64,000 bases of DNA from Stagonosporopsis chrysanthemi (taxonomy: Eukaryota; Ascomycota; Dothideomycetes; Pleosporales; Didymellaceae). The notes under the pieces were generated by a model. It was not told the origin of the DNA and did no database searches. It was given only the letters and a program-made list of their open reading frames with translations. The translations under genes and the position numbers were made by a program. The stretch is taken from contig JAFISE010000011.1 of assembly GCA_022560025.1 (NCBI GenBank), positions 249,680-313,679 on the forward strand. Reading direction: 5' to 3'. Of the stretch, positions 10,453 through 21,238 are shown in pieces (positions within the stretch are counted from its first letter, which is position 1; each line of letters starts with the position of its first letter).

Positions 10453-13400
10453 TGTGGTCGGCTTATGCTATGGTCGAGTACACTTTGAAAGAATCCGAAA
10501 ATTCAAGAACCTTACACAAAGACCACCCTGGAAAGGGGGGGAGCTTGTATTATACTAGGCATACTATCGTACCGAATTACCTGCACTGTTGGTGAAGCGA
10601 AGTGATACGCTCTTCAGGTTGGTGCAGTTCGCCGGTACTATTCACAACATGTTACACTTGAACTCGTCTCACAAACAGCCGTCGGATCCATCTTTAATTA
10701 CTATTCGAGGAGAGCAATCGTGCGTCCGTTATGGCGGATGGCTGCCGAAAACCTAGTCAGTGCAGGGGGAGTTCCAGCAAGCATCGATACGGCCAAGCTT
10801 CAGACACGAGAGGCCGAGCTATAACGAGCAGATTAAAGTACTAATACTAGAACAGATAGTATCTGTTATTGGTAGATCGTCTGAGAACTGTCAATTCGAA
10901 AAGCTTGGTGACACTTCCGGAAACATCAGGCATGTTCCGTAACAGGGACTGTGTCATAAATCCAAGCCTCGGGCATGACAGGCTAATACGGGTGGCCCTC
11001 TTCCGGTCACTAAAATTGGTCTCACGATCCGTTTTGCGCCTCACGAATGAAGAACAAAGAATACTGTTTGGAACAAGTTGAAACTAGAGTTCTGCTTCCC
11101 ACTTGGCGCGAAACGCATCATCGATCTGCGAGACAACCCTAGCATCAGTACAACAACGTATCAGAGCTCGAAATTCAGCTTGACCTGGCGGGTGTTGCGA
11201 CTGTTGACGTTGTGATGCCGGCAAGGCAAGCAACACATAATCGACGTTTTACCCGTTCATAGCTAGAAGCTATTAAAGCCCGCCTGCTGTACTGTGAGCT
11301 CGAACGGGCCGCGTTGTAAGGCGCCAATCTATGAGTCTTCAAGGAATAGGCCGCGCAGCAGAATACAATTTATGCGTGTTCGAGGAATGATAATGGCGAA
11401 AATCGTGTTTGGTGGTGAGAAAAGTGGCTGGTAGTCGCTAGAACGAGAGGCCTTGCGCTAGTGCGTTTCGACGCGTCCGCACCATCAGTCCTGCTACCCA
11501 CATTCTTGCGCAGAAATCGCATTCAACTTGAATCCGCTCTTGAAGGTTATCCATCTTCTATTGTGGCGAGAAACAATCCAGTGTACAATCTCCTATATGT
11601 CAAGCCCCGTCGGCTTGAGCACAAGTTGGCTATTCACAAAATGAGGTCATGTGCCTCATCAACTCGATGTTGTGGATGTACTGAAGATTGCAATCTGAAA
11701 GGCAAGATGGATCGACACTGTGCTAGGTGGTGTGGGCGCTGTTGCCGTCGTGTTCTGCTCTGCCACGCGTAGGGCCACCACAAAGACTCTGGTCGAATGG
11801 CAAATTACAGCCACTGATCTCGACGCGCTATTATCTTAGGGCACAGTCGGCTCTCACATCCCCACGTATATCTCATCGTCTAAGATGTTAACAGTTCCGT
11901 AGATGAAGCACATTGTACTTCTGTCTCTTTCAACAGCCTGGATCTGACCAAGAACTAGTTCCATCGTCCACAACTTGGAGCTGTGACCACTGCCCAGAGT
12001 TTTGGCCATCCGAGGCACCGGCGAGATCTAGGGGTCTACACTTTGCGATCGACCACCAACATTGTAACAAGGTTTTGTTGCGAAGGACATACCTAAGACC
12101 CTCATCATACACACGCATACAATGCTAATTTCTCACGCGCAAGCACTCCCCGATTGCCGACATAGAGCCGCGCAACAGTAGCAGATCGGTCCCTTTGTTC
12201 CAATATCTCGGGTTTCTGCCTCGTAGCTGGGGCCACTCAATCAGCGCATGGCAACAATGACGCAAACTCTCTAGACCCGACCCTGATCACCTTCAATTGG
12301 CTTTCACTATAGGGCGTGCACTGACAAGGTCACATGTGGATTTTTGGGTTCGTTCTCTTTGAAATTAGGCGATCGACTGAGGACGAACCCGAGGCAGCGA
12401 TCATGGCTTGAGAAACAGTCTTGCGTGCAGGGCGAGCGCACAGATACCAGAGCAGCCGGGGTCCGCGAAGATGGTGTGCAGCCCTCGTGGATGCGTAGAT
12501 ATGAATCGCTCGTGCCTTGATCGGTGTATATCGGACTGGATCGTCTGGAGCTAGTGGGCGGCAGGCTTCGAGAAACCACGCCACGTAATGTACCCGTGCC
12601 ACAGGTTCCAATTCGAGGAAACTTGTACCTGACCACTCTGCTCAGAGCTTTTCCTTACGAGGGTATAAGACGTGTTGATGTAGTCGAGTCATGGGATTTC
12701 ACACCTATGGCTTTAGTGATTCAGCTTGTAGGCCATTGTGGGGAACTATAGACTTGAGCAAGTACACGCCCACCGGCTGTCTACATCGTATGAATTTGGA
12801 GCACGTGCGGTATATTGCCGCATTTAGGCTTTACATCGTGTTACGAGCGTATCTACTGCTAGTCACAGAGCACTACATGCGAGAACGATGTGAAGAAAAC
12901 CCGACAACGCAAAGGCGCGTGACACACATGTGCAACTACCTAAAAAGCGCTCGTATCAAGAACGTCGATGAGAGAATTTACTTTCATCGTCATTCGGTGT
13001 TGGTGGTGTCGATGTGGAGGCGGAGTGCCTGCAGCCGCGAATGGCTTGCTTACAGAAGATCCCACAGAAGCTGGCGCGGATTCATTGTCTGGCGTTTGCA
13101 AGGATCTCGCGCTCCGGTCTACACCCAGATACGTCAAGCATGAATCACTGACCGGGGTTTCTTCAAAAAAGAATGATCCAGTCGCGAGCCTTTGCGGCGA
13201 AGACCGACTCGCTGATATGGAAAGATTCGATGCTGTCGCTGAAACCGTGGCTTTTGATAACGATACGTTCAAGTAACGCCTTGGCTCGCTAACATTCTAT
13301 CGGTCTCGCCGTCGGTACAAACCTACACTAGAACCATACAAAAATTCGCTCGTACCAAATTTCACACATGTGTCCATGTGCATAATGGCGCGCACGGTCG

Positions 13401-13823
13401 TTGCAGGCCACATGGAAATCGCGGCTTGCAGAACCTTTCATATCGCTTGTTAGCCGAGACGAGATCTCCTAGCCAGTGGATCATGCGTTCTGCAGGTGGT
13501 CCGAATAGCGAGGGGCGTGAGGCGTGGAGGCACCGGGAGGCAGCAATTTCAACCGGTGACGATTCGTGCAACACATTTCAATGACGCTATGCTGGGCTGT
13601 GGGGTATCTGAGTAAGGATGGTGGATCAAAGATTGCGGCTGTAGACAGCCGTATTCATCGACGAAGACACCCCCAGCTGTGCAAGTAAGTTGTGTTATGA
13701 TAATCTTGCCATGCAAGGTTCAACGCCTATGTACATTCCACACACATTTAGATATGCGCCAGTCAGCACACTTCCCCAACGCCATTTGCTAGGACGAAAC
13801 ACTCAGAACAGACAGAAAGTTGG
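10453..13823. other. gene-poor 3.4 kb region
   Basis: Between the ferritin-like gene and the C2H2 regulator gene no ORF matches a recognisable family. The longest frames (11461-11772 plus; 12691-13143 plus; 12968-13276 plus; 12307-12636 minus) overlap one another, have mixed composition and no upstream gene structure. No terminal repeats, transposase motifs or tRNA folds were found by eye. It may contain a non-coding RNA or decayed sequence. Confidence 0.4.
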
Positions 13824-15107
13824 CTAGAGCTTAGAGCGCTCCAAGAAGGCTGGTCGTGCTACTCGCTGCTTCTTGAGCTTCTCCTTTTCCTGATGTTGCC
13901 TCTGCTTCTCTCGAAGTCGTCGCATCAACTTCTTCTCCTTTGGCCCAAGCATCTCCTTCAACTCTTGGAATGTGAACTTCTGGTTCTTTCCAGCGCGACC
14001 GCCGCGGTCGAGATGTGTCCAGTAATGATCGCGCAAATTATCGCCGCGAGAAAATTTGCCTGTTCTACAGTCAGGAATCTTGCATCCAAAGACTCTTTCG
14101 GCCACATGTTTGGACCTGAAATGCCGTCGAAGATGCTCAGGGCGCACGAATGCTCCATCACAACCCGATATATTGCATACATGGCCTCTTATCTCTGATT
14201 GCTGAATGCTGGGGACAGGAATTGACCATCTATCAATGTGTGGACGAGACGGCCTGCTCTTTGATTTTGCTTGAGATGCTGAAGATCCAGAATGGCTGTA
14301 GTTGGATGCCTCTTCGTCCCAGTCGGATTCCTCGTCGGAGGTATCGTCTTCTTCGTTGTCTAAACCCGTAGGCGAACGCCTAGCTTCGTTGATAGCTGCC
14401 ATTTGAACTACCTCCGGTGATTGGAAGTTGCTCTGTGCAGCATGTGTATATGACATGGGAGCGCTGTTGTTGACATTTGCATGACTCATGGTCATGTGTG
14501 ACGAAGTATAGCCTTCATATGAGCTAGGAATCCAGGGTTGTGCGACAAACGGCTGGGTTGCCCATATCTCACTCCCAGCGTAGTTGCGATCCCAGTTCTC
14601 ACCATTGCTCACCCAGTTGGGATGACTCGTGGAGCAAGCACGAAGGGGTCGGGGCTGCTCGAGAAAGTGATATGCTGGCAATTGAGGCTGCTCAAGATAA
14701 TGGTATGCCGGCAATTGTAGCTGCTCAGGGTACGATGGCGAATAGAAGCCATCTGATGATGGCGTTGTAATACCCTGAGAAGGACTCATGGACAGCCTCG
14801 ACGAATTTGGGCTCGCTGTTCCAGGCATTTCCATAAGCCATGGATCCAGAGAGCTTTCCGACACAATGGTCACTGGAAAGTTCAAGGCATCCTGTGGCAC
14901 GTTGTCGAAGTACGAAGTTCCATCGAATAGCTGTTGGCGGGAGTCTGGTGTATTTGGATCGGTTGACGTTGTGCGAAGCGGCAGAGGACCGGGCATCTCT
15001 ATCATGTTGGGATAAGTGTTAGAGCCGCAAGGAGTAGAAATTGGCTGCTCCATCGCGTAAACGGGAAGGCTATCGGACCGATTAGCTGCGTCACAGATGA
15101 CTAGCAT
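13824..15107 (-). CDS. C2H2 zinc-finger transcription factor
   Basis: A 427-residue intronless protein. The first ~300 residues are low in complexity (Ser, Pro, Gln, Tyr) and include an 11-residue direct duplication, QLPAYHYLEQP then QLPAYHFLEQP. An acidic block, EEDDTSDEESDWDEE, precedes the fingers. Two C2H2 fingers follow: Cys311-x4-Cys316-x12-His329-x4-His334 and Cys342-x4-Cys347-x13-His361-x3-His365. After them comes a strongly basic tail with KEKKLMRRLREKQRQHQEKEKLKKQR, a likely nuclear localisation signal and coiled segment. The paired x4-spaced fingers near the C terminus resemble fungal developmental regulators, but I cannot assign an orthologue. The gene has more than 3 kb of open upstream sequence, unusual here. 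Confidence 0.85.
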   Translation of the reverse strand: MLVICDAANRSDSLPVYAMEQPISTPCGSNTYPNMIEMPGPLPLRTTSTDPNTPDSRQQLFDGTSYFDNVPQDALNFPVTIVSESSLDPWLMEMPGTASPNSSRLSMSPSQGITTPSSDGFYSPSYPEQLQLPAYHYLEQPQLPAYHFLEQPRPLRACSTSHPNWVSNGENWDRNYAGSEIWATQPFVAQPWIPSSYEGYTSSHMTMSHANVNNSAPMSYTHAAQSNFQSPEVVQMAAINEARRSPTGLDNEEDDTSDEESDWDEEASNYSHSGSSASQAKSKSRPSRPHIDRWSIPVPSIQQSEIRGHVCNISGCDGAFVRPEHLRRHFRSKHVAERVFGCKIPDCRTGKFSRGDNLRDHYWTHLDRGGRAGKNQKFTFQELKEMLGPKEKKLMRRLREKQRQHQEKEKLKKQRVARPAFLERSKL

Positions 15108-18100
15108 AGGTGTAGCCTACTAAGGCGTCCGTCCCGTGTGTGGTAAAATTGTATGTATGAGATGAAAGATCCGTCAGAAAGGACCCATGTAAATGTGTAT
15201 GGTGATGGTTGATCGGCAGCTTTGACCGGTGGGAAGACAAGACAATATATAAGGGCTAGCACTCACTACCTCCCAGGCCGCGGAGAGTGGGAGACTGCTC
15301 CAGCCATCGACCAGTAAACACAACACCACAGTTGTGAGTTCCAGGCATTCGGTACCTGACTATTCTACATTTGAGCTTGCATACCTACCACCCGTACGCA
15401 GCCTTTCCATGAAGTTGTTAGCCCGGGATGAGACAATGAACTGAGCGGGATGAGCTGGCAAGGGTATCTCAGACGATCGAGTGCGGCGCAGTTGCGCCAC
15501 CAAGTGCCTCAAGGCTGAGACTGGCTTTGTTCCTTACTGAGGAAATAGCGACGTGCTGTTAAGGAAGACGCTCTGTGTGTCGACCATACAGAATCAACGT
15601 TTGCGATCAGGCTTGAAGCCATCGCAATGACAGACTTTGCGCATCGACTTCCCACCACTTCAAACGACTGTTGAAAGAAGTGGGTCCATATGTTGCCTCC
15701 ACCATGGTAGGAGGTCAGACTGCATTTCAATTGGCGGCAAATGTGGTCAGAGTCCCTGTGGGGCTTTCGCATGCATGTGGGTCCGTGTCGCGCCTCCAAC
15801 GTCTGCGAGGTGAAGCCACTGATGCCTGCCCCAAATCTCGCGTTGTCCGCAACCGACATTGGCGAGACGGATTCAAGTGCTCTACATAGCATGCTAGGAC
15901 AGGGTCATGACATGGGCTGTATACGCGCTAAGGTCGGCAGCGCGTTCATGCGCTGCATAGACCAAGATAGCAGTACACAAGCCGTGTTGATATCGCAGCC
16001 CTGCAGAGGTTGGCAGTCTGGATAATGGCCGTGCACCCTTCATTCCTTTGTTGCCTCTGCAGTCACCCCGTTTCAACCCTCTGATATCCTTGTCGCTTTT
16101 CTCTGTTCCTTGCAGGACGACAAAAATATACCAACGAGCTTAGTCTGCAGCACCAGTGTTCAGGTGTGGTGATGTGTGTAGAAGTACACGGCGGCGACGC
16201 CGTGCTAGCCGCGTGGCGCGGGTTGATAGCAAGTATAAGAGACTAGAAATGCTGGCACGGACGTTTTCGTAGCTTGCTGGATTGCACAGAAATCATCTAG
16301 CCCAAGTAACATGACGACACTGAGTTCACTGCAGCTGCTAATCACGACGCTTTTGTACAGTCGTATATCGATCTGCAAAGGGCAAATTGGGTTGTAGATG
16401 TTCTTGGTTCCAAAACCGGCTCACGCTGGTGAGCGCTTCTTTGATGGTCGGGTAATTTGTCAGGTACGGAAAGCTGGCGCGATGCGAAACCATCGAGCCA
16501 AGGCTGAGCCGATCGAATCGATCGTAGATACTAGATACCGATGAACAGGTGGACATTTGAATGGCTCTTACTATCTTGCCAGCAGCTGAACGACTTTCAC
16601 CGAACTTTAGGGCGGACACAAGGCTAAGACCCCTAGCTCCACGCCGGGACTTTGTTACAACAGCTGTTCCGTGTGTTTGAAGCAAAGCTGTCATGGTTAC
16701 TGTCACCCGCGATAGGCACGTGGTGAACGAGGTCTAGCGAAGAACGATTCGTTCAAGCCAACATTTACCCAAGCCATGACTCGCTCATGCCACAACTTCC
16801 ATACATATATCTAGAGTCTCGCAGGTAATCATTTGTGGTATTGTTGAGGAGGGACCACACAATCTTCCCCAATTGGAAGGTTCGAGCGGAAGAAGAAAGC
16901 TGAGCACTTCGTCACGTGGTGGTCGTCTGTACGCACGTTCGAAGCTCAGGCAAGCTCCCCGATTGGTTGTGTGCATGGAAGAAAGGATTCTGATGAGGAA
17001 AAGTCTCGCATCTGAGCACTGGCAGAATGGAGAATAATTCATTCCGAATGAGGGGCCAGCCCCGACGCTCACAGCTGGACATTGGTCAATGGTTTCGTAG
17101 TGGGTTGTGCGGAGGCGCGGCTCGGCGTCTGTGCACAGGAGGCGCGGTTCCGGCCGAGCCCTACGCGCTAACATCACACTTCCGTCTGCAAGATCCCTGC
17201 TGTGGCGGCGCATCTGCTACGAGTTCGTCGATGCGCAGCAATTCACCCGAGTGGCTCAAGGCAAAGGTCGCTGACGTCCCAGCAACGATGCTCATCACGT
17301 TACAATCGAACGCCAAGACCCAGTATCCAGACAACAACGTGTGTGCTCCAGCTGCGGTTGCGGCGAAGACTCTAAAGACGCGATCGTATGGTCCCTTGAT
17401 GTGGTTTCCGGCAATTTTCAATCGAGTGATATGAGCATCAAACTGGTTCCTTTTGAAGCGCATTTGTTTCGACTCAGTGTTTGGTTTGTGGAGACGATCT
17501 GATAACGACCTTTCTCGTCCTCAGCAGCGCCCCAGCTTTGACGTTACCTATCTTTGTCTCATCGGCAATATGAACCTAGGGACAAAAGAGAATCACCAGG
17601 ACTTTTGCAGTGTCTCAATGCGATGATCGTTCCAGGATGCCGTAGCCGACTGTCTTAGCCTTAGAAGAATTCCCACATCTGCGTGAGATATCTGACATGC
17701 GGCTCGCAGTGTATCTTGTCCACGTCAATATAACATTCAGCGATCGGGGAAAAGGGGGGGATTGCTTCGTATTAAGATCTATGACAACATGTGGGCGGCA
17801 AGACGCAAAGTGGCATGCATCAGGAAGCTAGCAAGTCTGACATCGGTGATACGGCAGTAGATTTTGAGGAAGACGGAAGCGTGTTCCATGAAGGCGACAT
17901 CAATGCGAAGCTGCCAATCTGCCACGCAAAGTATGCCGCGACGATGCGGGAGAAGGTACTGGTGGAGGCTCAGCCGATGCCTGTCGCAACAGATAGTCAT
18001 AGCTGATCCGAATATGTTTTTACTACGAGGAATTTGTCGTCCGATTCTCCGACATCCGCGGGTCGCTTTTACAAGAGCTATGACCAGGTTTTGTCTACGT

Positions 18101-18329
18101 CGCCATAATGAGATTCTGAGGTCGGACAATGCTGCCTCCACATTTTTCTTATGTCGTTGGCCATCGGTACCCCTATTATTGAGGTCTGTAGTAACAGTGT
18201 AGGTGGCGCCCAGGTTTCCACGGCCTTGTGCAATGTCAATGTGTGCCTATGCCACTTCGAACAAAACGAAGTGTAGATGTGTGCCGGTAGCTGTGTCTGT
18301 ACCGGCATGATGTGCTAACCCATGATAAA
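15108..18329. other. long upstream region of the C2H2 gene, no supported genes
   Basis: 3.2 kb separate the C2H2 start codon from the 3' end of SAP18. A TATA-like stretch (AATATATAAG on the plus strand, 15244-15253) lies about 140 bases upstream of the C2H2 start. Minus-strand frames at 15509-15892, 16338-16706 and 16785-17213 are open but have no recognisable features and no clear splice links. The length suggests a large regulatory region or unannotated non-coding transcripts. Confidence 0.4.
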
Positions 18330-19155
18330 TTACCATCTTCCTCTCCCTCGCCCATGCCAGTTGCCGTCCGGCGATCCGTTACCGCCACCGCCTCCTCTTC
18401 CTCTACCGTAGCCCGGCTCACGCTCTGGTGGTGCCTCGCCTCGCCTCCACTCGCCCGATGGGACCCCCCCACTTGTTCTCCTGTCGTCGTAGGGCCTCCT
18501 GTCGTCGTATCTTCCTCCTCTTCCTCCACGGCCGAACGCAAAGTCTCCGCGTCCACCGTATGTGCCGGATGGACCTCGTCCTGGCCCAGAGACTGGTGGC
18601 GGGGCTGCTGGTACGCTTCCATCAGGTGAAGGCGGGAGAACAGCACATGTGACGTAGTCACCTATGAGGAACTTGGCGTCGCCCAAGGTTTTATCTGGAT
18701 CGCCATTCATTTGCTTCAGAGCCTCGGCAACAACTGTGCCGTCCCCATCCTCCGTCTCGCTTTTGTCGTTTGCAGCACGTGCGCCGATTACGACAGATCC
18801 GATATCTCTGGAGAAGTAACGTCCTTGTGAGCCGGGCCGGTTGGAGCCTTGTATATCGGGATAGACAAGTCGAAAGGCGATTCGTGCGCCAGCGTATGGT
18901 TGTGGTAACAAGCTAGGCATGGCACCCAGAAAGAGACCACACAGCTCTCGCAGGGTACAGCTTTGCCATGTGTATATTTGAAGGTGAGTGGGCAGGCGTG
19001 AGAGTGCTGGATCGAACTCATCGAGTCTAGTGCTACATATAAGTACTACATATATGTTCTCGAATTCAGAAGACGCACCTGTGATATGATCCCTGCTTAT
19101 AGAAAAGCCTCAACAGGAAAGGCGTGGTGGTCTCCCGGTCTACTTGGAGGGTCAT
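18330..19155 (-). CDS. SAP18: Sin3-associated polypeptide Sap18 with RGG-rich tail
   Basis: Two exons (19155-19079 and 19026-18330; 52-bp intron with GTGCGT donor and CACTAG acceptor) encode 257 residues. The N-terminal part is a clear Sap18 ubiquitin-like fold: TPFLLRLFYKQGSYHR, LPTHLQIYTWQSCTLREL, AMPSLLPQPYAGARIAFRLV and YFSRDIGSVVIG. Sap18 associates with the Sin3 histone deacetylase complex and with the ASAP/PSAP splicing complexes in animals and plants. The protein continues about 80 residues past the fold with a Gly/Arg-rich tail (GRGG, RGRG repeats), a typical RNA-binding or arginine-methylated low-complexity region. The first exon, too short to appear as an ORF, is needed for the conserved start. 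It lies head-to-head with PRP18, 161 bases apart. Confidence 0.93.
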
Positions 19156-19316
19156 GTTGGAGTGAACATTGGTGAGAAACGAATAAAGGTAACAAGCAAT
19201 GGAGAAGGCGCGTCATACTGGAAGCTCCACTAGCGCTGTCTTGGCGCGTCACACTCGAGAATCTCGAACTTGCGCACTCTTTCCTTGTCTACACGCAAGC
19301 AATACCCACCCTCACC

Positions 19317-20399
19317 ATGGATTTTGCCAAGTTGATGGCAGCGCAAATTAACAAAGGCAAGCAAAGCGCTGCGTCTGCCCCGTCTGGCGACAAGAAATAC
19401 CTTAAGCGTAGCGAAATCGAGGCTCGTAGACAGGCCGCCTATCGCGCAGAACAAGAGGCAGAAGAGAAGGCGCGTCAGGAAAGGCTGCAAAAGAAACGAA
19501 AGACGGAAGAGGAGGATGCAGAGAGAGAGGCTGAGAGGCAAGAGAAGCGGAGACGGCTTGCTGAAGCATCTCATCGCATCAGGGATGAAGAAGAGGACGC
19601 AGAAGAGAGAAAGAGAAGAAAACGGTTAGGGCTACCTGACCTTCCACCGAAGCGGAAAGACAGCGAAGAAGGCACGCCGGTGCTTGAGGAAGAGGACGTT
19701 CCTGAAGATGACTTGATCGAGAAATTGCGAGCTCTGAACGAACCAGCGCGACTTTTTGGCGAAACGCACAAACAACGGCTGAGGCGTTACAAGAAGCGCA
19801 TAGGCGCGGATAGTCTAGCGGCGATATTGACAGACGGCCCTATACCCACCACGCTCCAACTTGTGCCAGAGAAAGATATGAAGGTAGAGCTTCAAATACC
19901 CAAAGACTCCGAAGCGCGAAGCTTCGTCTTTAGGCAGCTAGCCAGCTACTTCACAATGGTGCTTCGGGAATGGGACATTACTTTAGCACGGCGAGATGCA
20001 GATGTCAAGGAGAGTTACCAGGGCAAACAAGCATATGCCGCCATGATTCAAGCTCGCGAGAACATGCGGCCCTTGTTCAAGAAGCTAGAGAAGTTCGATC
20101 TCCCGGACAGCATCCTCCAGCCTGTCGTCGAGATTGTACACGCAGCGCAGGAGCGACGTTACGTTGACGCGAATAACGGCTACCTTCGACTCAGTATAGG
20201 AAACGCTGCTTGGCCCATCGGTGTCACCATGGTTGGAATCCACGAGAGGAGTGCACGGGAGAAGCTGCACGAGAATGAGAACTCCGCACACATCTTGAGT
20301 GACGAGAGTACGAGGAAATATCTGCAGAGCATCAAGAGGTGTCTGAGCTTTGTGCAAACCAGATGGCCTCCGACGGATCAAATGCAGTTGATGGGCTAG
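19317..20399 (+). CDS. PRP18: pre-mRNA splicing factor Prp18
   Basis: A 360-residue intronless protein. It begins MDFAKLMAAQINK and has a long charged helical region (residues ~40-115, rich in Glu, Lys and Arg). Then comes the splicing-factor motif region DDLIEKLRALNEPARLFGETHKQRLRRYKK (about 130-160), and the C-terminal Prp18 domain with the conserved AWPIGVTMVGIHERSAREK segment. Prp18 acts with Slu7 in the second step of splicing, in the nucleus, stabilising exon-U5 snRNA contact. Length and domain order match fungal orthologues. Its promoter must lie in the 161 bases shared with SAP18. Confidence 0.96.
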   Translation: MDFAKLMAAQINKGKQSAASAPSGDKKYLKRSEIEARRQAAYRAEQEAEEKARQERLQKKRKTEEEDAEREAERQEKRRRLAEASHRIRDEEEDAEERKRRKRLGLPDLPPKRKDSEEGTPVLEEEDVPEDDLIEKLRALNEPARLFGETHKQRLRRYKKRIGADSLAAILTDGPIPTTLQLVPEKDMKVELQIPKDSEARSFVFRQLASYFTMVLREWDITLARRDADVKESYQGKQAYAAMIQARENMRPLFKKLEKFDLPDSILQPVVEIVHAAQERRYVDANNGYLRLSIGNAAWPIGVTMVGIHERSAREKLHENENSAHILSDESTRKYLQSIKRCLSFVQTRWPPTDQMQLMG

Positions 20400-20656
20400 G
20401 TCATCGTTATGGAAGCAAGTGCGAAGGAGGGGTCAAGAGCGATCTGTCTCATGCCGAAGGGACGATAATGCATCAATCCTACAGCAGCTCCTATGTACAA
20501 GTGGTCTGTATAGGTGGTCTTAGTGTTCAAGACATGGTACAGCGAAACCTCATCAAATTCGGTTTAGCTTGCGTCTACACGACCAAGGAGTGGAAGCAAT
20601 GGAGTCCGGCCGTGAGCGGGGCATGGTTATGATGATCTGAGAATTGATGTGATAAC

Positions 20657-20665
20657 TATATAAAT
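20657..20665 (+). promoter_or_regulatory. TATA-like element upstream of 5S rRNA
   Basis: TATATAAAT lies 22-30 bases before the 5S start at 20687. A TATA-like box at this spacing is known for dispersed 5S genes of filamentous ascomycetes; the other 5S copy in this window has TATATATA at the same distance. Confidence 0.6.
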
Positions 20666-20686
20666 CTGACGATGATAGTAATTTCC

Positions 20687-20805
20687 ACATACGACCACAG
20701 GACGTTGAAAACAAGGCTTCCCGTTCGCTCAGCCCTATTTAAGCAACGTACCGGCGGATTAGTAGTTAGGTGGGTGACCACTAGCGAATACCCGCTGTTG
20801 TATGT
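20687..20805 (+). rRNA. 5S ribosomal RNA
   Basis: 119 bases starting ACATACGACC and ending GTTGTATGT, so the two ends pair as helix I. The interior has the typical fungal 5S blocks GGCTTCCCGTTCGCTCAGCC, GGCGGATTAGTAGTTAGG and TGGGTGACCACTAGCGAATA, which include the internal pol III promoter. A T5 run follows at once (20805-20809). It differs from the copy at 50149-50267 only at position 12 (C here, T there). Confidence 0.95.
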
Positions 20806-21238
20806 TTTTGTCGATTATATTTTTTTGGGTTATGGCACAAGCAAAGGTGCAAGACATATTTTGCTTGTTGCACGTTCACGTACTGGCGCTTATCTGCACA
20901 CCCGTTTCAGAGGCGCTACTGCTGGGGTTGCTGATTGGCGCTTGCTCAATCTTGGTATCCCTGGCTTGATACCTGACTTGGCAGCTACCTAGCCAACCTC
21001 TTGCGTCACTGGGACAGCCTGCGACTTCCTCACAATGCCATGATCTGCTCCAGGGGCTACAGTCGCTATGTTTCCTGATTTCTTACGTGCGCTGGCCGCT
21101 CAGCGTCTCTCGCATCATCACAAATCCACGCGAAGCCCAGCTGGCTTGGAGCTTCGCACTTCGCACCTCACAGCCATTCCTTGACACATCAATTACACAT
21201 TGAACACACGTATTACTGCTGCCCAGTTCGCTTGCAGA
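20806..21238. other. intergenic region after the 5S gene
   Basis: Holds the T-tract terminator of the 5S gene (20805-20809) and the promoter of the thaumatin-like gene. No ORF of note; the open frame running through the 5S gene is an artefact. Confidence 0.5.

Noticed and set aside
12691..13276. Overlapping plus-strand frames as a possible spliced gene
   Set aside because: No motif, no coherent start or splice pattern; composition changes from frame to frame.
19230..19574. Leu/Ser-rich minus-strand ORF resembling a signal peptide or membrane protein
   Set aside because: It is the antisense of the charged helical region of Prp18; the hydrophobic look comes from complementing Glu/Lys/Arg codons.
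20672..20992. 106-residue plus-strand ORF whose inner part matches an ORF at 49953-50249
   Set aside because: The shared peptide comes from translating the two 5S rRNA genes; it is not a protein repeat.
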